The translations under genes were made by a program, and so were the position numbers. From the NCBI RefSeq assembly GCF_014649015.1, contig NZ_BMSF01000001.1, forward strand, positions 682,001 through 746,000: a stretch of DNA of 64,000 nt. Direction: 5' to 3'. Below the pieces are notes generated by a model that made no database searches, had not been told where the DNA came from, and saw only the letters and a list, made by a program, of their open reading frames with translations. This document shows positions 43,770 through 52,298 of the stretch, piece by piece (positions within the stretch are counted from its first letter, which is position 1; each line of letters starts with the position of its first letter). This DNA is from Streptomyces narbonensis (GTDB lineage: Bacteria; Actinomycetota; Actinomycetes; Streptomycetales; Streptomycetaceae).

Positions 43770-45143
43770 ACGACCGGCGGCGGCGGTGCCCCGGTCCTCC
43801 CGGATCTGCTCGACGACTCGGGCGGCGTCGGTACGGACGCCCTCCAGCTCGGTCAGGAAGTGCCAGTAGTCCGGGTGCCGGCCCTCCAGCGAGCCGACGG
43901 CCCGGTCGAGCCGGGCGACGGCCTGGTCGAGGGGGCGGGCGTGGCGCGGGTCGGGCGTGTTGCGCCCCGCCATCGCCAGCCGCTGGGCGTCCCGTACCGC
44001 GAAGCGGGCGCGGTCGGTCTCCGCCTTCGGGTCCTTCGCGACGGCGTCCAGGCGGCGCAGCCGCTCCCCGGCCGCCGACACGGCCTCGTCGGTCGTGTCG
44101 AGGAGCGCGCGGACGGTGGAGAGCCGGGAGGTCGCGTCGGGCCAGCGCTGCTCCTCGCGGGCCTTGGCGGCCTCGGCGAGCCGCTCCTCGGCCTGCCGGA
44201 GCGTGCCGGTGGCCTGCTCGGGCACGTGCTGGAGGTCCTGCCAGCAGGCTGCGGAGAACCGCCGCCGCAGCTCCGAGAGGACCGGCTCGACGCCCTCGGT
44301 GCGCGTGGTCAGGGCCTCGGTGCGGGTGCGGAGGGAGACGAGGCGCTTGTCGATCTCGGCGGCGCGCTGCGGCAGCCGCTCGGCCTCGGCGCGTACGGCC
44401 TCGGCGTCCCGCAGGACGCGGTCGGCGCGCTGGAGGGTCTCGGGGACGCCGTGCCGGCCGGCGCCTTCGTTGAGGCGGGTCAGTTCGGGTCCGAGCTGTG
44501 CGAGCCGCAGCGCGAGGTCGTCCGCGCGCAGCCCCCCGTCCCGTACGGCGTCGAGGGCGCCGCTCGCGCCGCGCAGGGCCTGCCGGGCCCGCTCGACGGC
44601 GGGGACGAGCCGGGCGAGCTGGGTCTCGGCGCGGTCGAGCAGGGGCGCGAGGCCCTCCTCGAACCGGTCGAGCTCGCCCCTGACCCGGTTCAGCTCGTCC
44701 TTGGCGCGGGTCAGCTCGGTGCGGGCGCGGGAGGCGGTCGCCGCGTCGAGCTCGTCACGGTCGAGGTCGTGGGCGTCGACGGCGGTGATGTAGCCGTGGC
44801 TGACCTCGTCGATACGACGCCCGAGGGCCTCGAACCCCTCGACGGCGCGGCGGGCGTCCGGGGAGCTGTCGGCTGCGGTGATCGTCTCGATGGAGATCCG
44901 CAGCCCGCGCTGGGCGGTGTCGAGCTCGTAGAAGGCTGCGGCGGCTTCGTCCTTGGCGGCCTGGGCCTCGGCCCGCTGGCTTTCCCCGCGGCCGCCGAAC
45001 CAGCGCCGCGTACCGCCGCCGGCGAAGGCCTGTGGCAGCAGCGCGCCGACAAGCAGCGGCAGCGCGAGGGCCAGCCGGAACGTGGACGGAATCCTGGGCG
45101 GCGCACTGCCCCCAGGGGGTGTCCTGCCGTCGCTCGCCGCCAC
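43767..45143 (-). CDS. Hypothetical coiled-coil protein, exported or membrane-anchored
   Basis: 458 residues from GTG 45143, with a GAGAGG site. A hydrophobic segment (about 20-42, ending ALLPQAFA) may be an uncleaved anchor or signal peptide. The rest is almost entirely predicted helix with heptad-like spacing (RARTELTRAKDELNRVRGEL, QRADRVLRDAEAVRAEAERL), suggesting long coiled coils. I recognise no enzymatic motif. It is followed by the DUF4097-type lipoprotein on the same strand (head end upstream). Confidence 0.8.
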   Translation of the reverse strand: MAASDGRTPPGGSAPPRIPSTFRLALALPLLVGALLPQAFAGGGTRRWFGGRGESQRAEAQAAKDEAAAAFYELDTAQRGLRISIETITAADSSPDARRAVEGFEALGRRIDEVSHGYITAVDAHDLDRDELDAATASRARTELTRAKDELNRVRGELDRFEEGLAPLLDRAETQLARLVPAVERARQALRGASGALDAVRDGGLRADDLALRLAQLGPELTRLNEGAGRHGVPETLQRADRVLRDAEAVRAEAERLPQRAAEIDKRLVSLRTRTEALTTRTEGVEPVLSELRRRFSAACWQDLQHVPEQATGTLRQAEERLAEAAKAREEQRWPDATSRLSTVRALLDTTDEAVSAAGERLRRLDAVAKDPKAETDRARFAVRDAQRLAMAGRNTPDPRHARPLDQAVARLDRAVGSLEGRHPDYWHFLTELEGVRTDAARVVEQIREDRGTAAAGR

Positions 45144-45221
45144 GTACCTCTCCCCGTGCTGTGTCCGCCGTCACCGGTCCGGTTCATTCTCCCACCCGGT
45201 AAGGACGAACACACGGGCCGA

Positions 45222-45980
45222 TCAGTTCGCCGTTCGGACGGAGATGTCGCCGTCCTCACTGCGGATGCTCAGGGAGTGCTCGCCGCCCTCGCGCCGCGGG
45301 ACGTCGAGGCTGACGTCGCCGTCGCCGCTGGAGGCGGTGGCGTCGTACTCGGCGGTGGGCACGGTGACGGAGACGTCGCCGTCCTTGGTGACGACGTCGA
45401 GGCTGCGGGGGACGGCCCCGAGGGTGACCGTCACGTCGCCGTCGTCGGAGTGGGCGAGGACCTTCGGCGCGCGGGTGTCGCCCTCCACCTCCAGGTCGCC
45501 GTCCTTGCTGCCGAGATCGACGTCCGCGGTGCTCCCGGCGACCCGGACGTCACCGTCGTCGGACCGTACCTTCAGGGGCGTGGCGAAGCCCTCGGCCCTG
45601 ATGTCGCCGTCCTTGTTCTCGACGCTGACGGCGACGTCACGCGGGACCTTGACGCGGTGCACGGCCTCGCAGTGGGAGGCGACGGCGTCGCACTCCACCC
45701 GCAGCGTGAGCCGCCCGTCCTCCAGCTTCCAGCTGGTGTCGGGCCCCGACCCCATGACCACCCATCCGTCGACCTGCCGCTCGACGAGGACGTCGTCGAC
45801 GTCGGCGGGCGTGAGGACGAGTTCGGAGTTGTCGGAGTCGACGACGAGGGTCTTGCCGTCGAACGCGAAGGTCTTCCTCTCGACCGGCGCCTCTCCGGCG
45901 TCGGCCGTCCCACAGCCACTGAGCGCGAACAGAGCGGCGAGGACTCCGCCGGCGGCGAGGAGCGGGTTGCGTACGTTCAT
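45222..45980 (-). CDS. Lipoprotein of the DUF4097 type (beta-helix, DGDV repeats)
   Basis: 252 residues from ATG 45980. A signal peptide ends in the lipobox ALSGCGT. Repeated KDGDI/SDDGDV/KDGDV segments at roughly 18-residue spacing form the beta-helix typical of DUF4097 (adhesin-like) proteins. The function is unknown; such proteins sit on the outer face of the membrane. Confidence 0.85.
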   Translation of the reverse strand: MNVRNPLLAAGGVLAALFALSGCGTADAGEAPVERKTFAFDGKTLVVDSDNSELVLTPADVDDVLVERQVDGWVVMGSGPDTSWKLEDGRLTLRVECDAVASHCEAVHRVKVPRDVAVSVENKDGDIRAEGFATPLKVRSDDGDVRVAGSTADVDLGSKDGDLEVEGDTRAPKVLAHSDDGDVTVTLGAVPRSLDVVTKDGDVSVTVPTAEYDATASSGDGDVSLDVPRREGGEHSLSIRSEDGDISVRTAN

Positions 45981-46147
45981 GGCGATCTCGATCCCCCAGG
46001 AGAAAACGTCGGTTCGACGACAGTACGAGCCCCCCACCCCGCGTCACGATCCGGCGACCCACCGTCCGCGGGGTGGGGCTACCCCCCGCCCGCACACTTC
46101 GGATTCGGCCCCCACCCCTCGGCCATGTACGCTGTTGTCTCTTCCAC

Positions 46148-46219
46148 GGGTGCGTAGCTCAGGGGTAGAGCGCTGCTCTTACAAAGCAGATGTCGGCGGT
46201 TCGAAACCGTCCGCGCCCA
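46148..46219 (+). tRNA. tRNA-Val (anticodon TAC)
   Basis: A full cloverleaf can be drawn: acceptor GGGTGCG with CGCGCCC, anticodon stem CTGCT with AGCAG around CTTACAA (anticodon TAC), and T arm GGCGG-TTCGAAA-CCGTC. The discriminator is A46219, and CCA (46220-46222) is encoded. It reads GUA and, by wobble, other valine codons. No integrase or island boundary is seen next to it. Confidence 0.93.
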
Positions 46220-46226
46220 CCAGTGC

Positions 46227-46261
46227 AAAGGCCACCGCAGCTCCTTGCTGCGGGGGCCTTT
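46227..46261 (+). terminator. Terminator after tRNA-Val
   Basis: AAAGGCC and GGCCTTT arms with inner CCGCAG/CTGCGG pairs form a strong hairpin directly after the tRNA. Confidence 0.8.
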
Positions 46262-46408
46262 GACGGTAGTTGTCGGCGGCAGTCTCACTCGTGACGGCGA
46301 TCTGCCGGAACGGACGGATGAGGTTCATCGGCTCGACCGTGCGACCGGTGCGCGTCGTGAACCGGCGTGATCACTCGTGGTCGCCGCCGCGCTGACGCAG
46401 ATACAGCG

Positions 46409-46439
46409 GAAGGCCTCCGTCCCATGGGCGGAGGCCTTC
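46409..46439. terminator. Terminator of the minus-strand I36/FG-GAP gene
   Basis: A perfect 11-bp stem (46409-46419 and 46429-46439) lies 9 bp beyond the stop codon. Confidence 0.85.
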
Positions 46440-46447
46440 ACTGCGGA

Positions 46448-47671
46448 CTAGAAGACGCCGTTCAGGCCCCACCAGTCGGTGGCCTTCCGTACGGCCGGTC
46501 CGAGCTTGCCTGTTCCTGTGCCCGGGTAGATGAGCAGGCAGCCGTCCCCCGCGGGGCACAGAGTGGTGGAGGTGCCGATCCCCGTGATCGCGGCCAGGTC
46601 GTTGCTGCCGTCGCCGGTGTAGTCGGCGGGCGCGAGGAGCGAGGCCATGGAGTTCCAGCCACCGCCGATGAGCACGCGGGCGCCGTAGGCCCCCGCCTTG
46701 CCCGGGTAGAACCAGAGCTTGCCCGTGGACGCCTCGCGGGCGACCAGGTCGGGGTGGCCGTCGTTGTTCATGTCCCCGACGCCGGTCAGGGCGTTCATGC
46801 CGTTCCAGCCGCCGGAGCCCAGGAGCTTGCGGGCGCCGAGGGTGCCGGCGGCCGTGCCCGGGTAGAGCCAGAGCTTGCCCGAGGCCTTCTCGACGGCGAC
46901 CAGGTCGGAGCGGGTGTCGCCGTTCAGGTCGCCGGCGCCGACGAGCTGGCCCATGACGTTCCAGCCACCGGTGCCGATGAGCTTGCGGGTGCCGAAGGCG
47001 ACCGTGCTCATGCCCGAATTCTGGCCCGGGTACAGCCAGAGTCTGCCCGTGGCCGCCTCTCGCGCGATCACGTCCTCCTGGCCGTCCTGGCTGAAGTCGC
47101 CGTGGCGCACGAGAGCGTTGAAGGTGTTCCAGCCGCCCGTGCCGAGGAGGTCGACGGTTCTGCCTCCGGGCAGGAACCAGAGCTCTCCCCGCTTCGTGCG
47201 GACGAGGACGTCCGGGCTCCAGTCGCCGTTGAAATCACTGAACCCGGACGAGCCGGTCTCGGTCGAGGTCCAGGTCGGCGTCGATCTCGGGTAGCAGTCG
47301 TCCTCGGTCGGGACCATTCGTACCGATCCGCCGAAGCCGTTGAACCAGCCGGTCTCCTTGAAGCCGGGCGCGAGCGCCATGAAGCCGCCGGAGGTGCCGT
47401 AGTTCGTGCCGCTGAACAGGCAGGCCCACTTGGACGTGCGGTTGTTGACCGACCGGAACGTGCCGTTCCAGGTGCCGAGTGACAGTGCGGTCGATGTCGT
47501 CTTGTACATCGTGCCCGTGGCGTTGCCGGTCTTCCAGGCGCAGAAGTAGCCGGACGGGCAGTCGCTGGTCGCGGCCTGCGCGGGCGACGTGCCCGCCCCC
47601 AGCAGACCCGCAGCGGTGAGCCCCAGCGTCGTGGCCACCGTGGCCAGGCGCCGGAGTATGGATGTGCGCAA
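46448..47671 (-). CDS. Secreted protein: I36-like inhibitor domain plus FG-GAP/VCBS repeats
   Basis: 407 residues from TTG 47671, with GAGGGA upstream. A signal peptide ends near SPAQAATS (about residue 34). Residues 37-130 form an I36-like domain (CPSGYFCAWKTGN, CLFSGTNYG). Then come about five propeller blades with calcium-loop motifs such as DFNGDWSPDV, DLNGDTRSDL and DMNNDGHPDL. The architecture suggests a secreted binding or inhibitor protein. TTG starts are rare but no better start is visible. Confidence 0.85.
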   Translation of the reverse strand: MRTSILRRLATVATTLGLTAAGLLGAGTSPAQAATSDCPSGYFCAWKTGNATGTMYKTTSTALSLGTWNGTFRSVNNRTSKWACLFSGTNYGTSGGFMALAPGFKETGWFNGFGGSVRMVPTEDDCYPRSTPTWTSTETGSSGFSDFNGDWSPDVLVRTKRGELWFLPGGRTVDLLGTGGWNTFNALVRHGDFSQDGQEDVIAREAATGRLWLYPGQNSGMSTVAFGTRKLIGTGGWNVMGQLVGAGDLNGDTRSDLVAVEKASGKLWLYPGTAAGTLGARKLLGSGGWNGMNALTGVGDMNNDGHPDLVAREASTGKLWFYPGKAGAYGARVLIGGGWNSMASLLAPADYTGDGSNDLAAITGIGTSTTLCPAGDGCLLIYPGTGTGKLGPAVRKATDWWGLNGVF

Positions 47672-47878
47672 TTGATCCCTCCCTGACGTGGCGCGGAGAG
47701 ATCTCGACGCGCCACGCGGGCACCGTATCCCGTCCTGCGACGATCACGACACGCAGGTGGAGCCAGCGGGGCTGCCACAAGGCCGTCCGTGCCCGCGTCG
47801 TTTCTGCGGGGCCGGGGCGGTCCGGCCCGTCTCGGGGGTGGGCTGTGCAGCCGTGGTGGTTGCGTAGGGTCGGAGACC

Positions 47879-48388
47879 ATGAGCACTCGGACCCTGTATC
47901 TGTTCGCCTCGGCGGCCCCGCCCCTCTTCGATGTCGCGCGCGTCATCGAGGACGCGCAGGCCGAAGGCTGGGACGTCTGCCTCGGTCTCACGCCGACGGC
48001 TGCCAGATGGCTGGCCGAGTCCCTCGACGGTCTTGCCGTGCTCACCGGGAACCCGGTCCGGTGGGAGTACGGGCTGCCCGGGCAGCCGGACGTGTGGCCG
48101 TCGGCGGACGCGATCCTCGTGGCGCCGGCGACCTTCAACACCGTGAACGCCTGGGCCCTCGGGCTCACGGGCACGTTCGTCGTCGGCGTCGCCGCGGAGG
48201 GCGTCGGTACGGGCGTTCCGACCGTGGCCGTGCCGTGCGTGAGCGCGGCCCACGCTCAGCACCCGCAGTTCGACCGGTCGATGGAGACGCTTCGCGGGGC
48301 CGGGGTGACCGTGCTCCACGGCGATCCGGCGGCGTATCCGTGGCGGGGCGCCCTGGACGCGGTGGGGAACCCGGGAGCCCGCGTCTGA
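47879..48388 (+). CDS. Flavoprotein (HFCD family)
   Basis: 169 residues from ATG 47879. The fold is that of flavin-containing Cys decarboxylases (HFCD): an N-terminal LYLFASAAPP, the ADAILVAPATFNTVNAWALG motif (a PASANT variant that binds the flavin or substrate) and a C-terminal GDPAAYPWRGAL. It may be a decarboxylase or an assistant in natural-product chemistry; the substrate is unknown. Confidence 0.83.
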   Translation: MSTRTLYLFASAAPPLFDVARVIEDAQAEGWDVCLGLTPTAARWLAESLDGLAVLTGNPVRWEYGLPGQPDVWPSADAILVAPATFNTVNAWALGLTGTFVVGVAAEGVGTGVPTVAVPCVSAAHAQHPQFDRSMETLRGAGVTVLHGDPAAYPWRGALDAVGNPGARV

Positions 48389-48407
48389 TCTTGGACATGA
48401 CGAAGTC

Positions 48408-48440
48408 GGCCCCCTTTGCCCGCAGGAGGAGGGGGCCTTT
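48408..48440 (+). terminator. Terminator after the flavoprotein gene
   Basis: GGCCCCCT and AGGGGGCC arms with a 14-nt loop are followed by TTT. Confidence 0.75.
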
Positions 48441-48487
48441 CCTGTGTCGTCGGGGCCCGGACGTACTGTGGCCGCGGAGGTGGGACC

Positions 48488-48658
48488 GTGAGCGAGTCGG
48501 ACTGGGATGACGACAGTGACTACAGAGCGGCTGTGCGGCGTACGCGGGTCCTGACGGGGTTCGGGCTGGTCGCCGCGGTCGGTCTGATCGGGCTCGTGGT
48601 GGCGACCGCTCTCGCGGTGGCGTTGGTTCTGGGAGTGAGAGGGGGCATCGACTGGTAG
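48488..48658 (+). CDS. Small single-pass membrane protein
   Basis: 56 residues from GTG 48488, with GGAGG upstream. An acidic start (SESDWDDDSDY) and a basic segment precede one hydrophobic helix (about 24-50). I do not recognise the family. The good ribosome site and the codon use support it as real. Confidence 0.7.
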   Translation: MSESDWDDDSDYRAAVRRTRVLTGFGLVAAVGLIGLVVATALAVALVLGVRGGIDW

Positions 48659-48714
48659 GGGGGACCTGCGTCGGGAAGTTGACGCGGGGTTGCGCAGGCC
48701 GGTGTACTCCCGGC

Positions 48715-49248
48715 ATGGCTGACGTGGGGGACGCGCCCGAATCCGTGGTGCAGGGCGGGGAGATGACCCCGCAGCGGTACATCGAGACCAGGCTCGTGCA
48801 GTACCAGGAGTGGTACGACGTCAAGGCGACCCGGATGAAGGCGATGCATCTGCGGATGCGGACCGTGTCCGTCGTCGGCGGGGCGCTCGTGCCGGTGTTC
48901 GTGAACGTCGACCTGGCGTTCGCTCGGGTCACGGCCACCGTACTGAGTGTCGTGGTCGTCGCCGCCGTGTCGCTGGAGAGCGTCTACCGGTATCGCGAGC
49001 AGTGGAAGAACTACCGGTCGACCGAGCAGCTCCTCGGCCACGAGCGGGTCTACTTCGAGACCAAGGTGGGGCCGTACCAGGGTCTTTCGCGGCGGGACGC
49101 CTTCTCCGCGCTCGTCGCCCGGGTCGAGAGGGCCATCGCCGGTGAGAACTCGGCGACCTTGAACGTGATGACGCTCGGTGGGCAGGTCAATGCCGACGTG
49201 GCGCAGCAGGGTGTGCCCGCCGCCCGGCAGGAGTCGGAGAGTTCCTGA
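48715..49248 (+). CDS. DUF4231 (SLATT-like) two-helix membrane protein
   Basis: 177 residues from ATG 48715. A soluble N-terminal part (RYIETRLVQYQEWYDVKATR) is followed by two closely spaced helices (about 51-87) and a cytoplasmic C-terminal coil (RYREQWKNYRSTEQLLGHE). This is the DUF4231 family, related to SLATT 2-TM proteins found near conflict and nucleotide-signalling systems. TTGACG (48679) and TGTACT (48703) are 18 bp apart, and the ATG is 6 nt after the -10, so it is probably leaderless. Confidence 0.82.
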   Translation: MADVGDAPESVVQGGEMTPQRYIETRLVQYQEWYDVKATRMKAMHLRMRTVSVVGGALVPVFVNVDLAFARVTATVLSVVVVAAVSLESVYRYREQWKNYRSTEQLLGHERVYFETKVGPYQGLSRRDAFSALVARVERAIAGENSATLNVMTLGGQVNADVAQQGVPAARQESESS

Positions 49249-49257
49249 GACGGCCGG

Positions 49258-49280
49258 GGGCCCCGGGTTCTCCGGGGCCC
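49258..49280. terminator. Bidirectional terminator between convergent genes
   Basis: A perfect 9-bp stem with a 5-nt loop, between the DUF4231 gene and the convergent lamin-tail protein gene. Confidence 0.8.
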
Positions 49281-49305
49281 TCGGTTCGTCAGGCGTGGTG
49301 CGGGG

Positions 49306-49755
49306 TCAGCACCACTTGTAGTCGACCCGCGTCGAGTTGTACGAGCAGCTGTCGACCCACGTGCCGTTCGCCTTGCGCAGCGTCGCCGTGTCCTTGTCGT
49401 TGTTCCAGACGTACCAGCCGCGGTTCTGGTAGACGTTCGTGGACGTGTTCGTGCCGCGGCCGGTGCGGACCGTGACGATCTTGCCCTTGCCGAGGGTGAA
49501 GTTGCCGAAGGTGTACTTGTGGTTGGCGGCGTCCCGCACCGTCCAGCCCCGCAGGTTCACCGCGGCGCCGGTCGTGTTGCGTATCTGCACGTACTCGGCG
49601 TTGAGGCTCGAGTTCGCCCCGCGGTCCGAACCCGGGCTGTCGTAGTAGATCTTGTACAGGTGGACCGAGCCGGCGGCCTGGGCCGGCGAAGGCAGCAGCA
49701 GGACGCCGGAAGCGGCGGCCGCGGTCACCGCCGCGAGCGTGCGTGCACGAAGCAT
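49306..49755 (-). CDS. Secreted lamin-tail domain protein
   Basis: 149 residues from ATG 49755, with GAGGGA upstream. A signal peptide ends at PSPAQAA (about residue 28). The mature part matches the lamin-tail domain, an immunoglobulin-like module: NAEYVQIRNTTGAAVNLRGW, VRDAANHKYTF, and two Cys near the end. It is a small exported protein of unknown function. Confidence 0.85.
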   Translation of the reverse strand: MLRARTLAAVTAAAASGVLLLPSPAQAAGSVHLYKIYYDSPGSDRGANSSLNAEYVQIRNTTGAAVNLRGWTVRDAANHKYTFGNFTLGKGKIVTVRTGRGTNTSTNVYQNRGWYVWNNDKDTATLRKANGTWVDSCSYNSTRVDYKWC

Positions 49756-49889
49756 GAATGTCCCTCAGTTTCTGCCGGGCGCCCGCCGATGGGGCCCGGC
49801 GAGCACACAGGATACGCACGTCCTTCACCTCGCCCGCACATGTTCGGACAGGAGGAAGAGGGGGTGGGGGTGGAGCCTAGGGTGGGGGT

Positions 49890-50699
49890 ATGGGTTCTGA
49901 TGCGTTTCGGGTTGTCGTTCTCGGGTCCGCCACTCCGTATCCCCGGCCCGGCAACCCCTGTTCCGGCCATCTCGTCGAGGGTGGTGGCGTCCGCGTCTGG
50001 GTGGACGCAGGGACCGGCACCCTCGCCGAGCTCCAGCGGCACGTCGCACTCGGCGACATCGACGCCGTCTGGATCTCGCACCTCCACGCCGACCACTGCG
50101 CCGATCTGCTCACCGCGTACTACGCGCTGCTGTACGCCGGACTCGACGTGTCCGTGCCCGTGCCCCTCTTCGGGCCCGCCGGCATCGCCGACCGGCTGGC
50201 CGGATTCCTGACCAACGGGCCCGAGCGCAGCCCCGTGGAGAAGGCCTTCGCCGTCGAGGAGCTCCACGACGGGCACGTCGCCACCGTCGGCGGGCTCACC
50301 CTCCGGTCGCGCGCCGTCGACCACGCCGGACCGGACGCCTTCGCCCTGCGCGTCGAGAGCGAGGACGGGCGCTCGTTCGTCTACTCCGGGGACTGCGAGC
50401 CCTGTCCCCCGCTCGTCGAACTCGCCCGGGGGTGTGATCTGTTCTTCTGTGAGGCCGACGGGGCTGTGCCCGGGCACCACACCCCCGCGCAGGCGGGACT
50501 GAGCGCCGCCGCGGCCGGTGTCGGGCGGCTCGTCGTGACGCATGTGGGGGCCGGGGTCGAGCCCGGCGAGGCCGTCGCGCTCGCCGCCGCCGGGTTCCCC
50601 GGCCCCGTCGCCCACGCCGACCCCGGCGCGTGGTTCGAGGTCACGCGTCGAAGTCGTACTCCAGGACGTACGCCGACGAGTCCAGCGTCATCTCGTTGA
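49890..50699 (+). CDS. MBL-fold metal-dependent hydrolase
   Basis: 269 residues from ATG 49890. The metallo-beta-lactamase motif HLHADHC (64-70) with HxHxDH is intact, and YSGDCEPCPP and later THVG supply further ligands. The N-terminus (VVVLGSATPYPRPGNPCSG) resembles RNase Z-like and ComA-like hydrolases. The substrate is unknown. The 3' end overlaps the convergent GntR gene by 59 bp. Confidence 0.87.
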   Translation: MGSDAFRVVVLGSATPYPRPGNPCSGHLVEGGGVRVWVDAGTGTLAELQRHVALGDIDAVWISHLHADHCADLLTAYYALLYAGLDVSVPVPLFGPAGIADRLAGFLTNGPERSPVEKAFAVEELHDGHVATVGGLTLRSRAVDHAGPDAFALRVESEDGRSFVYSGDCEPCPPLVELARGCDLFFCEADGAVPGHHTPAQAGLSAAAAGVGRLVVTHVGAGVEPGEAVALAAAGFPGPVAHADPGAWFEVTRRSRTPGRTPTSPASSR

Positions 50700-51399
50700 G
50701 CTCCACCGCCACCCCTGGCCCCGTGAACGCCGTCCGGCCGATCAGGACCACCGGAGTGCCGAACTCCAGGGCGAGCCGGTCCGACTCGTCCGCCGTCGGC
50801 ATCCGGCAGCGGATCTCCTCGCGGAAGCGCACCGGCCGGTGCCCCAGCTCCGTCAGCCGGGCGTAGGTGCCGCCCGGGCCCGTGTCCGGTTCCGTGATGG
50901 GCGTCCCGCGCACCAGTTCCGCGGAGAGGTACGAGACCGAGAGCAGCACCGGCTTGGCGTCCAGGACGAAGCGGCGGCTGCGGACGCAGACGGGCGTGCC
51001 CGGGGCGAGGTTCAGTGCCCCGGCGACCCTGGCTCCGGCAGCCGCCTCCGCCACCTCGATCTGGTCGACGACCAGGTCCCGGTCCTCCACGTCCGCCGAC
51101 CAGACCGAGCGGCCGCTGCCCCAGCGGTCACCGGCGAGGCGCGGGATGCCCCGGCGGCGCAGCGGGCGGAAGACCCGGACGAAGACCCCGGCGCCCTTGC
51201 GGGCCTCTGCGAGGCCTTCGTTGCGCAGGACGGAGAGGGCCTGGCGCGCCGTCATCCGTGCCACCTCGTAGGTCGACATGAGGTCGTTCTCGCCGGGGAG
51301 CCGGTCGCCCGGCGCGAAGGCGCCTGACTGGATCGCGGTTCTCAACTCGTCGGCGATGCGCTGGTACTTGGGCCGACGAGCGCTGTCCTGGTCAGTCAC
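50641..51399 (-). CDS. GntR family regulator (HutC/UTRA subfamily)
   Basis: 252 residues from GTG 51399, with GGGAG upstream. The winged helix (QRIADELRTAIQSGAFAPGD and TYEVARMTARQALSVLRNE) is clear, and the C-terminal UTRA effector domain follows. The ligand is unknown. A MITE lies 33 bp upstream of its start codon and may influence its expression. Confidence 0.9.
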   Translation of the reverse strand: MTDQDSARRPKYQRIADELRTAIQSGAFAPGDRLPGENDLMSTYEVARMTARQALSVLRNEGLAEARKGAGVFVRVFRPLRRRGIPRLAGDRWGSGRSVWSADVEDRDLVVDQIEVAEAAAGARVAGALNLAPGTPVCVRSRRFVLDAKPVLLSVSYLSAELVRGTPITEPDTGPGGTYARLTELGHRPVRFREEIRCRMPTADESDRLALEFGTPVVLIGRTAFTGPGVAVELNEMTLDSSAYVLEYDFDA

Positions 51400-51431
51400 G
51401 GGTGGACCACTCCCTTCATCTGCGGGACACC

Positions 51432-51606
51432 CTAGGGCCTGTCGTCACCTTCCCGTCCGCCCCGCGACGCCTGCCACGCACTCTCCCCATACCGGGCGAA
51501 AGCCCACGTACGCCCGGTACGCGGGCTTCCACCCGGCCGAGAGCACGCACCAGACGCCGCGGGGCCGCCCTTCGGGCAACGACGGGAAGGTGACGACAGA
51601 CCCTAG
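51432..51606. mobile_element. MITE, IS5-like, with CTAG target duplications
   Basis: A 167-bp element (51436-51602) is flanked by direct CTAG copies (51432-51435 and 51603-51606). Its 22-bp terminal inverted repeats match at 21 of 22 positions and begin GGCCTGTCGTCACC. CTAG duplications are typical of IS5-group elements. It is too short for a transposase and must be mobilised in trans. The 51400-51756 gap is otherwise empty. Confidence 0.85.
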
Positions 51607-51756
51607 GCGCACCCCCGGGCCGGGGTGCACACGTGTGCGCCGTCCCGCCCGGTCGATCCATCCAACGGGGGACATCTCTAGAGATACGTTGACAGGGCGG
51701 GGCGTCCCCGCTTCTCTGGTGGTCCCCAGCTTCAGGATTCGGGACGGAGGGGATGC

Positions 51757-51978
51757 GTGCAGCCACTGCCGGAGGTCGGTGACCTCGTCCGTGACACCGC
51801 CACCGGGCGGGTCGGTTTCTATGTGGAGAGCGCTTCCGGACGCTTGCGGATCCGGGCCGTCCACGGTGGCGCCGAGTGGGACGCCGAGCCCGCCGACGTA
51901 CAGCTCGCCACTCCCCTGCGCGAGCTCCGGGCCCGCGCCGCCGAGATCAACGCGCGTAGTCGGCGCGGGCTCGCGTGA
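51757..51978 (+). CDS. Small conserved-looking hypothetical protein
   Basis: 73 residues from GTG 51757, with GGAGG upstream. It contains a beta-rich part (GDLVRDTATGRVGFYVESAS) and a C-terminal Arg-rich helix. I do not recognise the family. The downstream DUF2277 gene begins 60 bp after its stop. Confidence 0.7.
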   Translation: MQPLPEVGDLVRDTATGRVGFYVESASGRLRIRAVHGGAEWDAEPADVQLATPLRELRARAAEINARSRRGLA

Positions 51979-52037
51979 CCGAGGCGGTTGGTCGCGTGAC
52001 CGAGGCGGTTGTCAGTGGGGCGCGCCACACTGGAGGC

Positions 52038-52298
52038 ATGTGCCGCAGCATCAAGACGCTCCGACCGCCCGCGCTGCCCGAGGAGGCGACCGAGGAGGAC
52101 TTCCACGCCGCCGCCCTGCAGTACGTCCGCAAGGTCTCCGGCTTCCGCGCGCCCGCCGCCCACAACCGCGAGGTCTTCGACCGCGCCGTGGACGAGATCA
52201 CGGACGCGACCGCGAGACTCCTCGCCGGTCTGGAGGTGCGCGGGGCGCACCCCGCCGTCACGAGACCGGCGCGGGAGCCGCAGCCGGACGCCGTATGA
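52038..52298 (+). CDS. DUF2277 family protein
   Basis: 86 residues from ATG 52038, giving the family N-terminus MCRSIKTLRPP. CACACT lies 6 nt before the ATG with GGAGG too close to act, so it may be leaderless. The function is unknown. It overlaps the convergent DedA gene by 41 bp. Confidence 0.85.
   Translation: MCRSIKTLRPPALPEEATEEDFHAAALQYVRKVSGFRAPAAHNREVFDRAVDEITDATARLLAGLEVRGAHPAVTRPAREPQPDAV

Noticed and set aside
46148..46447. Integrated island at tRNA-Val
   Set aside because: No integrase, excisionase or duplicated tRNA 3' end is visible; the neighbouring sequence is terminators and a housekeeping-type secreted gene.
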